In this document: piece by piece, positions 41,118 to 52,021 of the stretch
How positions within the stretch are numbered: the stretch's first letter is position 1
How the letters are laid out: the number at the start of each line of letters is the position of its first letter
Assembly (NCBI GenBank): GCA_964035545.1
Contig: OZ037765.1
Location: 14,626,698-14,690,697, forward strand
From: Bugula neritina
Taxonomy: Eukaryota > Bryozoa > Gymnolaemata > Cheilostomatida > Bugulidae
Length of the DNA stretch: 64,000 nt
Reading direction: 5' to 3'
Made by a program: the position numbers and the translations under genes
Notes under the pieces: generated by a model
What the model saw: the letters and a program-made list of their open reading frames with translations, nothing else
Database searches by the model: none
Told to the model about the DNA's origin: nothing

Positions 41118-43439
41118 ATGGCATTAGCAGTTTCTCCAAAAGAAAAACAATTGACAGAGACATTTGAAGAAATTTCTACATGGAAAGTAACTGCTCTAAA
41201 AGAATATCTAAAAATCAGAAACTTGCCACATAGTAAAAAAAGTAAGGTTGAGTTAATCTCTTTAGTTTATGGAGCAATGCACCTTGACTATCAGCCTGCA
41301 AAGTCGGCAATAGAGATGGAAGCACAAAGCAAACGGGAATATTTAGATCTTCTTAAAACTAATGACGGCACAGTAATACTGGATCCACTGACTATTAAAG
41401 ATTGGAGTGAAGAAAGAGACAGTATTTCAATGTGGCCAAAAGTTTTATTTAGTGATCTTGTTATGTATGTGAACGAAGCCAACACTGCTCTTTCTGCAGA
41501 AATGTATAGCAGATATAAGCAAGGAAAAGCCTATGCATATTTTGCGGATGATTGGGTTAGCACCATAAAATATTACCATGAACCTTCATCTAATGTAGCA
41601 TATTTTACAACAGTGTGTAGACCTAGTGAAAGAATTTCTGCAACCCCACATAGTGTTTGGATTGCTTGCCTTCAAATAACTGGGAAGATACTTTCTGCTT
41701 GGTGCAGCTGTACTGCAGGGTAAGCAATGACATGATATTATATTCCGGCTCTATCAAATTTTTCAAATGACTTAATGATAGTTATAAATAAGTATTGTGT
41801 GCAAATTTTGCCAGAGTATGATTTTCTGTGTTTTTAAAACATATTTACATATCATGCTGAACTAAATTTTTTATTTCAGGCTTAGCTCCTCTTGCAACCA
41901 TATAGCAGCAGTTGTTTTCAAACTTGATTATATATCCCAAAAAGAGCCATTCAAAAGAAGTTGCACTGACGGAGAGTGCAACTGGAAACGCTCCACCAAA
42001 AGTGTGTGTACACCAAGGCGTCTTGCTGACCTTCATTTTTTTAAACCAGATTATAAAAAAGGTAAGCATCAAGAATAAAGTAGAGAAAATATTTGGCTTA
42101 AATTGTTAAAGTAACTTTGTTTATGACTGTTACTTAGCGAATTTTTTACTAAAATAATAATTGAGTTAATAAATATTATTTTAACTGTTGGTAAAATAGA
42201 ATTAGGGTGCCATTTATAGTTATAACTGCTGCACTTTACTGTTTACAGGAAAAGACAGGAATTATGCCCGAATGCATAGAAAAGTGGCTACTAGTAACAA
42301 TGGAGGTGTAATTTTCAAAGAGTGGGAGGAAGAACTTAAAATCTTTGCTAGTGAGAGTACATATATTCTTGAAAAATATGGTAAAAAACCAAGCCTTGAA
42401 GAATGGCAAAAAGTTCAAGAAACCACATTATTAAAAGGTACAACACATAAGGAGTACTATGTCTGACCATCTAAATGTTCTATTTTCTGTAATACTGCAT
42501 ATGTTTGATATACACAACAAAAATTTTGTGTTGTGTATGTACATTAAGCATACATATAGATTGATAAGTTTTCTTATAGAAGTTGAACCATTTAAAGATC
42601 TGGTTATGTCAACCCTGGCAGAGAGCGCAGATAGTCCAGAGCATTTCTCTAAATTGGTCAGAACCATGTCCATAACAAGAAATCAAGTGTGGGAAATAGA
42701 AGCAGCAACAGTGAAGCAGAGTGACAGCCCCCTTTGGAAATTGCTCAGACATGGCCGAATTACTGCTTCTAATTTCTATCGTGTGAAGACACGAATGGAA
42801 TCTCAAGTTAAGGACGCACGTACTGACATGAGCAAATTAGTAAGCTCATTAATAAGCCCAGGAGACATAAGCTCTGTACCTTCCATTCAGCATGGCCGCT
42901 CAATGGAAGCTAAAGCAAAACAGACATACTTAAATTTAAACAGCCCTCATCACAAGAAACTAACTGTTAGGGACTGTGGACTGTTTTTGTCCACAGAGTT
43001 TGCATTTTTAGGTGCTTCCCCTGATGGGATAGTGAGCTGTGAGTGTCACGGGGAAGGCATTCTGGAAATTAAGTGCCCGGCTTTAGATGATCTCCCATCA
43101 TTCAATACAGTTTCCTTTCTAAAAAAATCTTTCGATGGCACAAAGTCAATCCTCAAAAAGAAACACCAATATTATGGCCAAGTACAAGGTCAGCTTAAAA
43201 TAACTAAAGCCGAATATTGTGATTTTTTTGTATTTACTGTTAGGGGAAGTGTAACTCAACGCATAACACATGACTTGAGATTCACAGAAACCATGTTCAT
43301 CAAACTGTCCAGATTTTTTAACGATTATCTCAGCCCAGCATTTTGGCTGCAGCATAATCAAACTGAGGAGCCTTCAAAAAAGCAGACCTGTTTTTCAGAA
43401 ATAGAAACAAAGCCTTTAGCTGCAGCAAAAATGGAGTGA
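41118..43439 (+). CDS. SAP-SWIM-YqaJ nuclease of the ISL2EU-like element (4 exons)
   Basis: Exons 41118-41719, 41880-42061, 42249-42437 and 42580-43439. Donors are GTAAGC, GTAAGC and GTACAA; acceptors TTATTTCAG, GTTTACAG and TTCTTATAG; all phases fit, giving about 610 residues. The start is the ATG at 41118 (MALAVSPKEK). N-terminal SAP-like motif (WKVTALKEYLKIRNLPHSKKSKVELI split at residues ~18-43), a SWIM-like finger across the first intron (CSCTAG / SSCNHIAAVV), then a YqaJ (lambda-exonuclease-type) domain: GRITASNFYRV, HGRSMEAKAKQ, FLGASPDGIV, GILEIKCPA, HQYYGQVQGQL. The catalytic D and E-x-K are present. YqaJ partners are known from ISL2EU elements; a role in processing transposon or repair ends is inferred. 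Confidence 0.84.
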
Positions 43440-43799
43440 AAGTTAAAATACTGAAAGTAGGTCTTTCCTTGATCTTCATTTTGGACTGAGGTTTTGTATG
43501 ACTGCCACTGATTTAATACAAATATATGCATATTTTGTTTATATACATTAACTATTTCATTTGTTTTGAAACTTATTATTTTTATACCAAGCCTTATTTT
43601 AATAAATAAATAGTTAATACAAGACTAGGTCAAATATGATCTGAAGATATTATACAAATGTAAATGCTTTTAATTCATAATAATATATAGATTTCAACAA
43701 AGAGAGCCGAAAGAAAGCTCGCGAACTCACACATATATAGATAAAAGTCTACATGCATTGTCTGTTGTTAACAACTGTTGACAAAATGCTAGGTAAAAC
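43440..43799. other. 3' region of the YqaJ gene up to the right TIR
   Basis: AT-rich. AATAAA-containing stretches near 43600 (TTTTAATAAATAAATAG) may be poly(A) signals. Confidence 0.5.
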
Positions 43800-44867
43800 A
43801 ATTTTTTGAATAAGTACATCAAAGTAAACTGAAGCACACAAAGTAACCAGACTATGAGAATGTATTTAGTAGTATGCATGGATTTAAAACTAAACCATGA
43901 AATGATTATCATTATTGCAACCTCAGTGCTAGGTAGACAGGATAGAGAAGGGTGGTGTGACTGCTGTAACTGTGCTACTGCTCTACATACTAACAGAGAC
44001 TAGCCTAGTGTTTTACGTGCCTTACATAAGATATTATAATAGAACTGATAAGTTTGGTGTAGCATGCACTGCCATTGCAGCTCAGTGACTGTGCTAGTGC
44101 GCTATGCTCTCGATAATGCTTTACAATACAACCAAGTAACAGCACTGGTTGATTTGATGTTCTAAGGCCTAAGTAATGTCTACCTTTGATGAAATCATCC
44201 TAAGTTATAACTGCCTACATAGTTGCTTACAAACCAAGTCAGAAAACTGGCATAGCAAAGTAAGCCAAAACAGATTTCGTAATACTAATAATTTCCCCAT
44301 ACACTCAAGTGTTGTATAGATGACTACAGCATGATCAGACTATAAAACTCAACCAAAAAGGGGCGTGTACCAACTCTAAAATATCACCACTATAACTCAT
44401 ATAAAACTCTACATTTTCAAAGACAAATGCATTATTAGGCCTATCAGATACAATCATTAGCTGGTCATGTAGAGTCCAGCCAATCAGAATCGTATAAAAT
44501 TGCCTGCAACGTGGCTATATTCAACTGCCAAAAACAACTAGCTCATTCACCACTATGTCAATAAAAAAACCATTAAATGTGTTTTGCCAGAACAGCTGGG
44601 GTTGTGGTCAAGCTGCTCCAGGGCATTTTTGCAGGAATACATTTTTTAAATGCATTTTTTAAGCATTTAATTTAAACATTTTGAAAAATGAACTCATGGT
44701 TCATAAAGTTAAGATATGAAATAAAATAATGCATGTAATAAAAGTTGCACAGCTATTTTCTAGAAGTATGCATTTTACATTTGAACTTGCAGAAGTTTAT
44801 ATAAGTTATAGTGGTGAGTGTTTTAGATTTAGTACAAGGTACTAATTGTACCAAACATACATCGTCT
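43800..44867 (-). repeat. Right TIR of the ISL2EU-like element
   Basis: About 1.07 kb, near-perfect inverse of 28123-28708 plus 36219-36700. It contains the empty site for gypsy C: CGTAATACTAATAATTTCC at 44279-44297 without the 7.5-kb insert. Confidence 0.9.
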
Positions 44868-44869
44868 AT

Positions 44870-46250
44870 TCATGTGAAGCTTTAGTTTGAACAGTTTGAG
44901 CATCAGTGACTCTTTTATAAGGCACTCGCAAAACAGCTGACAATTGTGTACGCTGACTGAAAGCCATGGATTCTAGTTCTACATCTTAGAGATCGTCTGT
45001 CATTGCCATGCTTTCGTCACTATTAAGAGTTGCCAGAGTCCCCAGCAAATCTAACTCAACTAAATTAATTGAGTTAGACTGAGCTCACAGCAGACCCATT
45101 TTTATATCAGTAGGAATACTAGATCTGAGTGACTTACAATTACTTCTAAACTTAGTATTTGATTTCCTATTTGAATGTTTTGAGGTAAGGTGTTGTATTT
45201 CATGAAGTGCACGTCCAGCCTTGACTACTGTTGCATATGAAAAGGCTGGGCAGCGTGATTGTTGTAAATGACTCGGGCACCGTGCTGCTGATGGATTAAT
45301 TTTGCACACTGCTTCGCCTTCACAAAAGTCACTTTAGCTTTTGAGCACACTACTCCCACACTGCCCGTGACAACTCCCTGCGATGGCTCCTGCATGACTT
45401 ATTAACTTGTCGCTTTGCAGGCAGTCACACACAAAATCTTGCAAATATGGCGAGGAATACCGTGACCGCTGACTTCTTTCCAGAATCAGCGGCGATTCCG
45501 CCCTCAGACCTTCTGGCACCGGGGGAAGGAGTTGACTGGACGGGGAGCCTATTGTGACTCCTACCTCGTCGTTGGAATTGGGACCATCCTCCGAGATGGG
45601 GGTTCCCACCTGCCAAGCCGGTTTGGGCATAGGCGGTGGTAAGGCCGGGGTCGGCTTTGATGGCTTTAGAGGCTCTGGCCTTTCCTCTTGCAGAAGGGGT
45701 GGCTGCGCCTCCCTAGACTAGTCCTTGGTCTGCTGTACAAACACCTCGTACTCCGGCTCCTGTTGCACCCTGCCCCGCGTTGCTGTCTGTCTGCTGGGCT
45801 CAAGCAGCAAGGCTGCTTCTCCTACTGCATCAAAGTTAGCCCAATGCGACTTCAAGTGAGCCTCATTTTGGATAAACACCTGTCCAGAGCGCTCAATCCT
45901 GTACGTAAGATTGGGCAGAGCCTCGACTACTAAGTAGAGCCCCAATAAATTGGGCTGTAATTTATCTGATTGTCTGCGGCGCCTACGGTAGCTGGCCATC
46001 CAGACCCAATGCTCCACTTAAAAGATGGAGGGGGGCTCCTCAAAGTCTTCTCCTAGCACCTGCCATTGCTTCACATGAAGGATGTTGTGTGTGACCCTCA
46101 TACGCTCTACTAGCTTCCCCCAAATACTCATGTATTGAACTATCATGGTCGACAATGTAGTTGGTTAGGCGGTCTTGGACCAGGGTATCTCGACCAAGCA
46201 TCAAGAAGTTGGGAATCTCTAAAGTACTGGTATGAAGTGTACTGCGGTAA
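44870..46250 (-). pseudogene. pol 3' part and ORF3 leader region of gypsy D
   Basis: Minus strand, starting abruptly inside the integrase core (RSTLHTSTLEIPNFLMLGRD, 46240). Then WMASYRRRRRQSDKL, the VVEALPNLTYRIERSGQV module, the acidic tail, PYLQDFVCDCLQS (~45430) and the family C-terminus to ~45170. A GTAAGT donor at 45137-45132 aligns with the ORF3 exon-1 donor of gypsy B, but the ATG is lost. The conserved short intronic frame follows (SINLVELDLLGTL, ~45080-44900, one stop). It is cut at 44870 by the ISL2EU-like element and resumes at 28120. Confidence 0.78.
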
Positions 46251-46251
46251 A

Positions 46252-47070
46252 ATGGGGTGGTAGAAAGAAACAACAGAAGGCTGGGCGACGCTCTCTGAAG
46301 CCTCCTTTTAGGACGAAGTTAGGAAGAGTGGGACGTTCTGTTGCTACAAATCATGCAGGCATATCAAAGTACACCTTACTCTAGCACGCAAAAGATCTCG
46401 AACCTGCTGATGTTAGGCCGCAACACTAGAGTTCCTGAGCAGCTCACTTACCACGTCCCAGCTCCTGAGTTCCCGATACATGAATACGTAGGGAAATTGG
46501 TGGAAACAATGAGAAAAGCTCATCAAGCCCTGTGGGAGAAGCAGTGGGAAGTGCGGACAGAAGACTTCAAAGAGCCCCCCTTATACTGAGAAGGGGACTG
46601 GGTGTAGATGGTTAGCTATCGTAGGCATTGCGGATAGTCGGCTAAACTGCAGCCCAAGTTCGTCGGTCTCTACTGTGTAGTAGAGGTTTTACCCAACTAT
46701 TCGTATTGTGTGGAGCAGCGCTTAAAACCCTGTTACGGTAATCCGGAAGCCGCAAGACAAGCACCATCATTGCTGGAACTAACCCTCTAACCCATATCTC
46801 GCGGAAGAAGGAATCAACCTAGAGACTGGGAAATATTCATTTGCAACCCCGAAAAAATTGGCGACAACCCACAACCACAGTCCCAGAATTCACCACCAAA
46901 TCCCCTCATTCCAGATCCACCCCATGACCGCCCGAACGGAAAACCTTCCGCCACCACCAAAAGACCCAGAAGAGACACTTCCAATAGAAGACAGCCAAGG
47001 TCAGCCAGACACTTCAGCACCCAACACCCTAGAACGGGGTAGAAGAAATAGAAGTTCCCGAAATATTTAG
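46252..47070 (+). pseudogene. pol 3' part of gypsy F
   Basis: Plus strand, beginning at NGVVERNNRRLGDAL in the integrase core, then QIMQAYQSTPYSS, LLMLGRNTRVPEQLTYHVP and the basic VSYRRH module. It becomes proline-rich and untypical, ending at 47070. A shift near 46300 and a stop at 46588 break it. Its 5' end meets the 5' end of gypsy D head to head. Confidence 0.72.
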
Positions 47071-47640
47071 CTGATTACCACGTAGAATGTCTGACTGGCC
47101 CTCAACCATCGAGTTATTCACTCAATACAAGTACAAACTCGACTCACAGCACCAGGCCAGCTATAAAAAACCTAGAAGCTAAAAAGAAACCGTGCCGAAA
47201 TTCGGAGGTAAACCGATACCCGGAGTTGTCAAACTTAGTTGACCAGTTGACCGGTCATGTGACCGGCGACTCCGCGAGTTTTAAATTTAAAAATCAAGAC
47301 TCGACCATTTTGACCCCAACTCTAGAACAAGAAAGACGTATTTTGAAACCAAAATTTAAATTAAGAAGTAAGATGGAACAAACCACAGCGGAGCGTATCA
47401 GAACCCCTACACAATCAGGCATTTCAATCATGCTAGAACTTCTTTTCACGGAATGTAGTAGCTCATTCGATTCATTTTCACCTGATTACCAGTTGGAAAC
47501 TGAATTGTTCAATGACAGCAAATGCCGGGTAGATGTGGGGGAGCCCCAGTCCATGACTACCTGCTAGACCAGGTGGTCGGACGGGTGACTCTCCAACTAC
47601 CACCCGACTTACCACTCTGTTAGAGGGTTCCTTATAAAGA
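47071..47640 (+). other. Region between pol and ORF3 in gypsy F
   Basis: Corresponds in position to the ORF3 leader/intron of B and C. A frame at 47226-47567 is open for 113 codons (ends MTTC) but only loosely resembles the conserved intronic frame of B and D; I would not call it a gene. Confidence 0.4.
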
Positions 47641-47641
47641 G

Positions 47642-48610
47642 ATGCCAAATTTCGGCGTCGGTAGAAGCGGCCACTCACGGCCTCTACTCTCTATTACAGA
47701 AGCCATGGAGTGCGAAAATGTTGGGACTAGTCATACCGACTCCCCACCCCTAGTCACCCCTGACACGGCTGCTGCCATTCCAAAGAGGGCTCTCCTGCCT
47801 GATCCCTCAATTTCTGCCCACCCAGACGAGACTACCAATCCACTAGCCAATGACTCTCTTTTTGAAGAAGACCCGCAACTGAAAGAGGAGCCTGCATACT
47901 GACAACTGGCCCTTCCTCAGGTACTGACGAAGCGCCTACATTGGACCACGGCCAAGACAAGACAAAAGATCAAGATCGACTGTGGAGAGGCAGGCAACCG
48001 CAAGTGCTGCCAGTGTGGTAGAAAGTTTTCTACTACCCGGCGACTGCGAATGCACCCTTCTCAGCACTACACGAATGTCTTCTGCCCGTGTGGCAAATTT
48101 TCATTTCAAAGAGACTATGTGTTGCGTCACCAATGCATAGCCCGCTGCCACACGAGCCAGATATTTGTAGTAGATGCTGAGACCTTCTCCGAGTTTCAGG
48201 ATCTGGTCTTGCCTCATGTCTGCGACCCCCAAAACAGGCCACGCTCGCCCGAGGGTTTCCGGCGTGCCGGCGTGTCGGCCCACACAAGACAGCACAGACA
48301 AGGAGACGATACCAACAGCTCGACCAGCGGCCACCCAGCCTCTCAGGGTCATGCTGGCCTGGGTTGACGGCACTGAAACACGGACCCCACGGGTCGCCGG
48401 ACGCAAAAGAAGGCGACAGCAAGAACAAGAATCCAGGCCTCTGGCTTCAGCTCCAGCTCCGGCCCACACACCGGCGGACAGGGTGCGGTGCCAACATAAA
48501 GGGTAAATTATCCACCTCAGGCGCCAGTTACGGTGCATAAACGATGGATGAGTTACGCTCTGTCTGCCGCCGCTTAGACAACTTAGAGCGTTCCAGGAGT
48601 GGTCGCCGCA
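47642..48610 (+). pseudogene. ORF3 of gypsy F
   Basis: Both fingers are intact: CCQCGRKF...HPSQH and CPCGKFSFQRDYVLRHQCIARC (48008-48156), then VVDAETFSEFQDLVLP, with shifts afterwards. Upstream a separate frame begins ATG GAG TGC GAA AAT (47705) just after an acceptor-like CTCTCTATTACAG. Its first residues (MECENVGT) resemble the start of gypsy C Gag (METENAGT). That frame stops at 47902, followed by another acceptor-like TTCCTCAG at ~47920. The N-terminal layout therefore differs from B and C. Confidence 0.68.
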
Positions 48611-48788
48611 ATTAATCTAGTGTAAAATATTGCTGACAATTTACTAGATCGTGCTTACTTTATTTCATATTTCTGTTTTTTTTGTATAGTTTTTTTACAT
48701 ATTTGTACCTATCTCACCAGCTCATAAGATGTTTTTTTATATTTTTTTATTTTTCTGATCGGAAAGGGGTGCTTTCCGATGAGGGTGA

Positions 48789-49207
48789 GTGCAATAGAAA
48801 ATAGAGATGTTATCTAGTTATATTTTTGTTTTGTGAGTTGTATCCCCCGTCACATTTTTTTTATATTAAACGATTGGCGAGTTATGTGAGCCGAAGCTCG
48901 ACTGAGATCGGACCCCGAAGGTACAATTTTGGAAGGGTCTGTACGATTTCGGGCAGACCCTTTCTGACTTTGGCCAGCGGAACTCCGAGTCTCGGCCGAC
49001 TTTTGAACGCTCAAAGTGGCGGAAAATTTCGCTAATATATAAGGAAGAGAATTTCCAGTGTAAAATCAGTCTTACACTGGAGCTCTACGAAGACACATCT
49101 GAAAATAATAAAGGCAATTATAATAATTCAACAAAATACTTCTTGTTATTCATGCGAGCATAGTATAGGCATGCAGACTGCCGAATTTATTTCATCATAA
49201 CCAACAA
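48789..49207 (+). repeat. Probable 3' LTR of gypsy F
   Basis: Follows a purine-rich GATGAGGGTGAG. It contains a TATATAAGG box (~49035), a CAGTCTTACACTGGAGCTC leader and AATAAAGG (~49108), and may end at CATAACCAACA. No partner 5' LTR exists in the window, so edges are estimates. Confidence 0.42.
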
Positions 49208-50640
49208 GTTTACTACAGTGTTTTACTCAGGCAAGGAAAGTGTCAAGTCAGTCTAACTATAGACTGTATAGCTCAACTAGCTTTTTCTATTAAATGCCAA
49301 GTTTGCATAACATAAAATAGTTGCGATAATCTTGACTCTTGACTTGACAAGCCCTTGATATTATGCTTGAGTGAACACTGCTCAGCTATGATAAACTATT
49401 GCTAGCAGTTGCCAGCAGTACAAAGTAGCCCAGTTGCTTTCTGGTCGCAAATTTATTTCCCAGTGTTGTGCAACAAGATATAGCTCATAGTCGATTTTGA
49501 AATTCAGTTAGCAGTCATGTAGGCTTGATTGAACTTTTTAGAGTTTAGACTGTACACAACAAAAACGAAATAGAGTATTTAAAACACAGGCTCACAGTCT
49601 AAACTTTAGTATAGTTCCAACTTACTTTAATGAGTGTTGATTATCGCATAGCCTATACTAGTGTACCAATGAGACCACAAAAGTACGAGATTTATTAGAA
49701 ACTTGCAGCAATCAAATCCTTTACTTAAACCATCTAAATTATAAGCAGTCACAAAAATTCTGCATTATTGCCCCTTGCAGCTACCAACAAAATGTCACAC
49801 ACATGATTATTTGACCTATTGTTGTAGTTTTGTACACTACTCTTGGGGTATTATTGTGTACTCAAATAATTACTGCGTATCCACTGTGTAGTGGTGGGTT
49901 TTACTGATTTTGAGTATCGTAAACTCATTGAATAATATATATATGGTAGCCTTTGGGTGAGCTTGGGGTCAGTGTACAGTTACGGGTTAATGGCTTGGCT
50001 GCGATGTAACTCCAGCTCCTGTCTGTCCGGTAAGCGTGAATTTGAGACTCCGAGTTAGAGTAGTTGGCTGGTGGTGCTCCTCAGTCTATGATCCTGGGCT
50101 AGCACTCGCTAGCGTACCCTAACACATTCTAATTGGGTCGCATACATTCTATACATTTATCCTCAATCGTTCCTCCATTCTACCATTTACTTTAGTTTTT
50201 ATAGCTACAACACTCACACAAGCCACATCCACACTATGTCCAATATTAATGTCAAACTTAGAGTTGTGCACCCCACACACATGCAACAATAAGAGATGAC
50301 AACTACACATACTTATAAATCACAATACAACAACTGCAAGGTTATGTGAAGAACCAAACCAGTTGATGTTTAATTAGAGAGCTGTATTAGTATTTCAATT
50401 ACACGCAATAAAAATTATATATAATTATAAAAGAGCAAAGAGTATAATCAGTAACTGTTGCGCAAAGTTAACACATCTACTTAACTACTATCACCTAGAC
50501 TGCTTTGGGCACGAGAAGGCGTGGTTTATTTACAAGGGTTGATCTTGATTGGTTAAGATAAGGTTCCGGCGGTGTCACCATAGTGTGTCAGGCAATACCG
50601 CAAGAGACTGCAGCATGGCTAACGTAGGTGTCCATCCTTG
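49208..50640. other. Unassigned non-coding stretch
   Basis: No frame above background, no recognised element. Part of it may be the outer portion of the gypsy E 3' LTR, but no repeat partner is visible to prove it. Confidence 0.5.
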
Positions 50641-50995
50641 AGACATTAGCTGCATCATAATATAATGTACATAATAGGTCGGGGGTACTGAGAGGTATAC
50701 TTCCCACAGCCACTACATCCCTTCTCCAGCAGAAAACCAACTTTCTGATACATTCCAAAACGCAGGGAAGTATCAGTAAACTCTTTAAAAAACTATAAAC
50801 AAGTATTATTATAAATCACTATGAAAACAAATAACATGATTATTTATAAAAAAAACTATTGCTATGCAATTATATAGACTAAGAGATGTTATGGTAGGAT
50901 GAAAGAATTAGTTAAGAATCACAAACACTTTGTTTTGTAACCACTACAATACATATCAGAGTGTCACAGTCTCAAAAAAGAAGCTGTCACAGCGG

Positions 50996-51869
50996 TTATG
51001 AGTTGCCCGTATGGGCAGCAAAAGCTCCTAGAGTTTGCTGAGTCTCCTTTTTAGGCAGGTCGCAGAATTTCAGCTGGTTCAGCCTGCTGGTGGTGGCCAA
51101 CAGTTTGGGTGCAAGCTGGCCAAACCCAGTTTGTAGTTTGTGGTTACCTTGCTCAGCTTTGTGGATGGGGTCATTGGGGGTCCGACCAAAAGACCTGGCA
51201 CTTCTTGGTCTGCCTTAATAGGCCTAGTGTCCCTTAGAGAAGAAATTTGCTGAGGAGGCGATCGTCCAGCTGGCACTGGGTTTGTTCCCACACTGCGGTG
51301 CGCCGCTGGGCAATGAGTACGAGGCTGACAAAAAGATGCTTACTGGATAATCGGTTCCGATTGATCTGGTGCTAGAATTGGTCCCTTAGTGATAGGCTGG
51401 GTAGATGTAAGTTCCTGGGACAAGGTAGCTAAGTTCCTTGGGTTGTCGATCAATGGCTTGATAATGCCGAAACACTTTGGGAACATAAGCTTGTCAACTT
51501 GGAAGATGTATCCCTCATAGCAGCCGGTGGCCCACTGGTGGCAAGTAAGAAAGTGCTCATAGTAATCGTGTACTCCGCACAGGCAAACAGTCACCATAAA
51601 GTGCCAGAGCAAGTGGCATTTCAGGTCTCTGGTAGAACTGAACGTCTTCTGGTATAACTAAAAAGACGTGTTGTTGATGTCTCCTCAGGCAGCCTGTATT
51701 TGGAAATCAGTCACTGGGTTCACTCAATGCCACTGTTCGTAAAGAGAGTCGGGTAGTTTTTCATCTCGAGGTAAAGGGAGAGGAGAGTGTGGCTGCTCCG
51801 GTACTAGGCTGTCATCCCAGATAATTTCAGGTGAAATGGAGGCACCCGCAGTAGCAGGTCGAGTGGTAT
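50996..51869 (-). pseudogene. ORF3 exon 2 of gypsy E
   Basis: Acceptor CTGTTTCTACTCTTTTAG ends at 51870; exon begins AT ACC ACT CGA CCT GC. The first finger is damaged; the second (CLCGVHDYYEHFLTCHQWATGC, ~51590-51525) is intact. Then YIFQVDKLMFPKCFGIIKPL and a C-terminal segment NYKLGLASLHPNCW in a shifted frame (51291-51079). The end reads GAFAAHTGNS-stop at 50996. The local exon 1 found in B and C falls within the deleted part. Confidence 0.72.
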
Positions 51870-52021
51870 CTAAAAGAGTAGAAACAGGGTTAGATCCCTG
51901 AGGATCCCAATACTCTAATTCATGTAAAACCCAACTTTATACAATCTGAGGATCACTAACTTTCTCACTACTATAACCATAACCATCTCTGACTTGCTAA
52001 AGCCAATATGTCATTTGTGTC

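Larger units (their letters stand above)
28123..44867. mobile_element. ISL2EU-like DNA transposon (9.2 kb, plus a nested gypsy)
   Basis: Long inverted repeats of about 1.07 kb bound the element (left 28123-28708 plus 36219-36700, right ~43800-44867). The tips read AGACGATGTATG... and ...CATACATCGTCT, each flanked by AT, consistent with a 2-bp target duplication. Between them are a minus-strand THAP-DDE transposase gene and a plus-strand SAP/SWIM/YqaJ gene. That two-gene content matches what is known of the ISL2EU group of the PIF/Harbinger-like DDE transposons. Leaving out gypsy C and its 4-bp duplication gives about 9235 bp. The inverted repeats differ by only a few bases, so the element is young. 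Confidence 0.85.

Noticed and set aside
49822-50717. Full gypsy E 3' LTR bounded by TGTTGTAG at 49822
   Set aside because: The similarity to the 5' LTR start at 53541 is limited to about 15 bases and the interiors do not match, so the pair cannot be supported.
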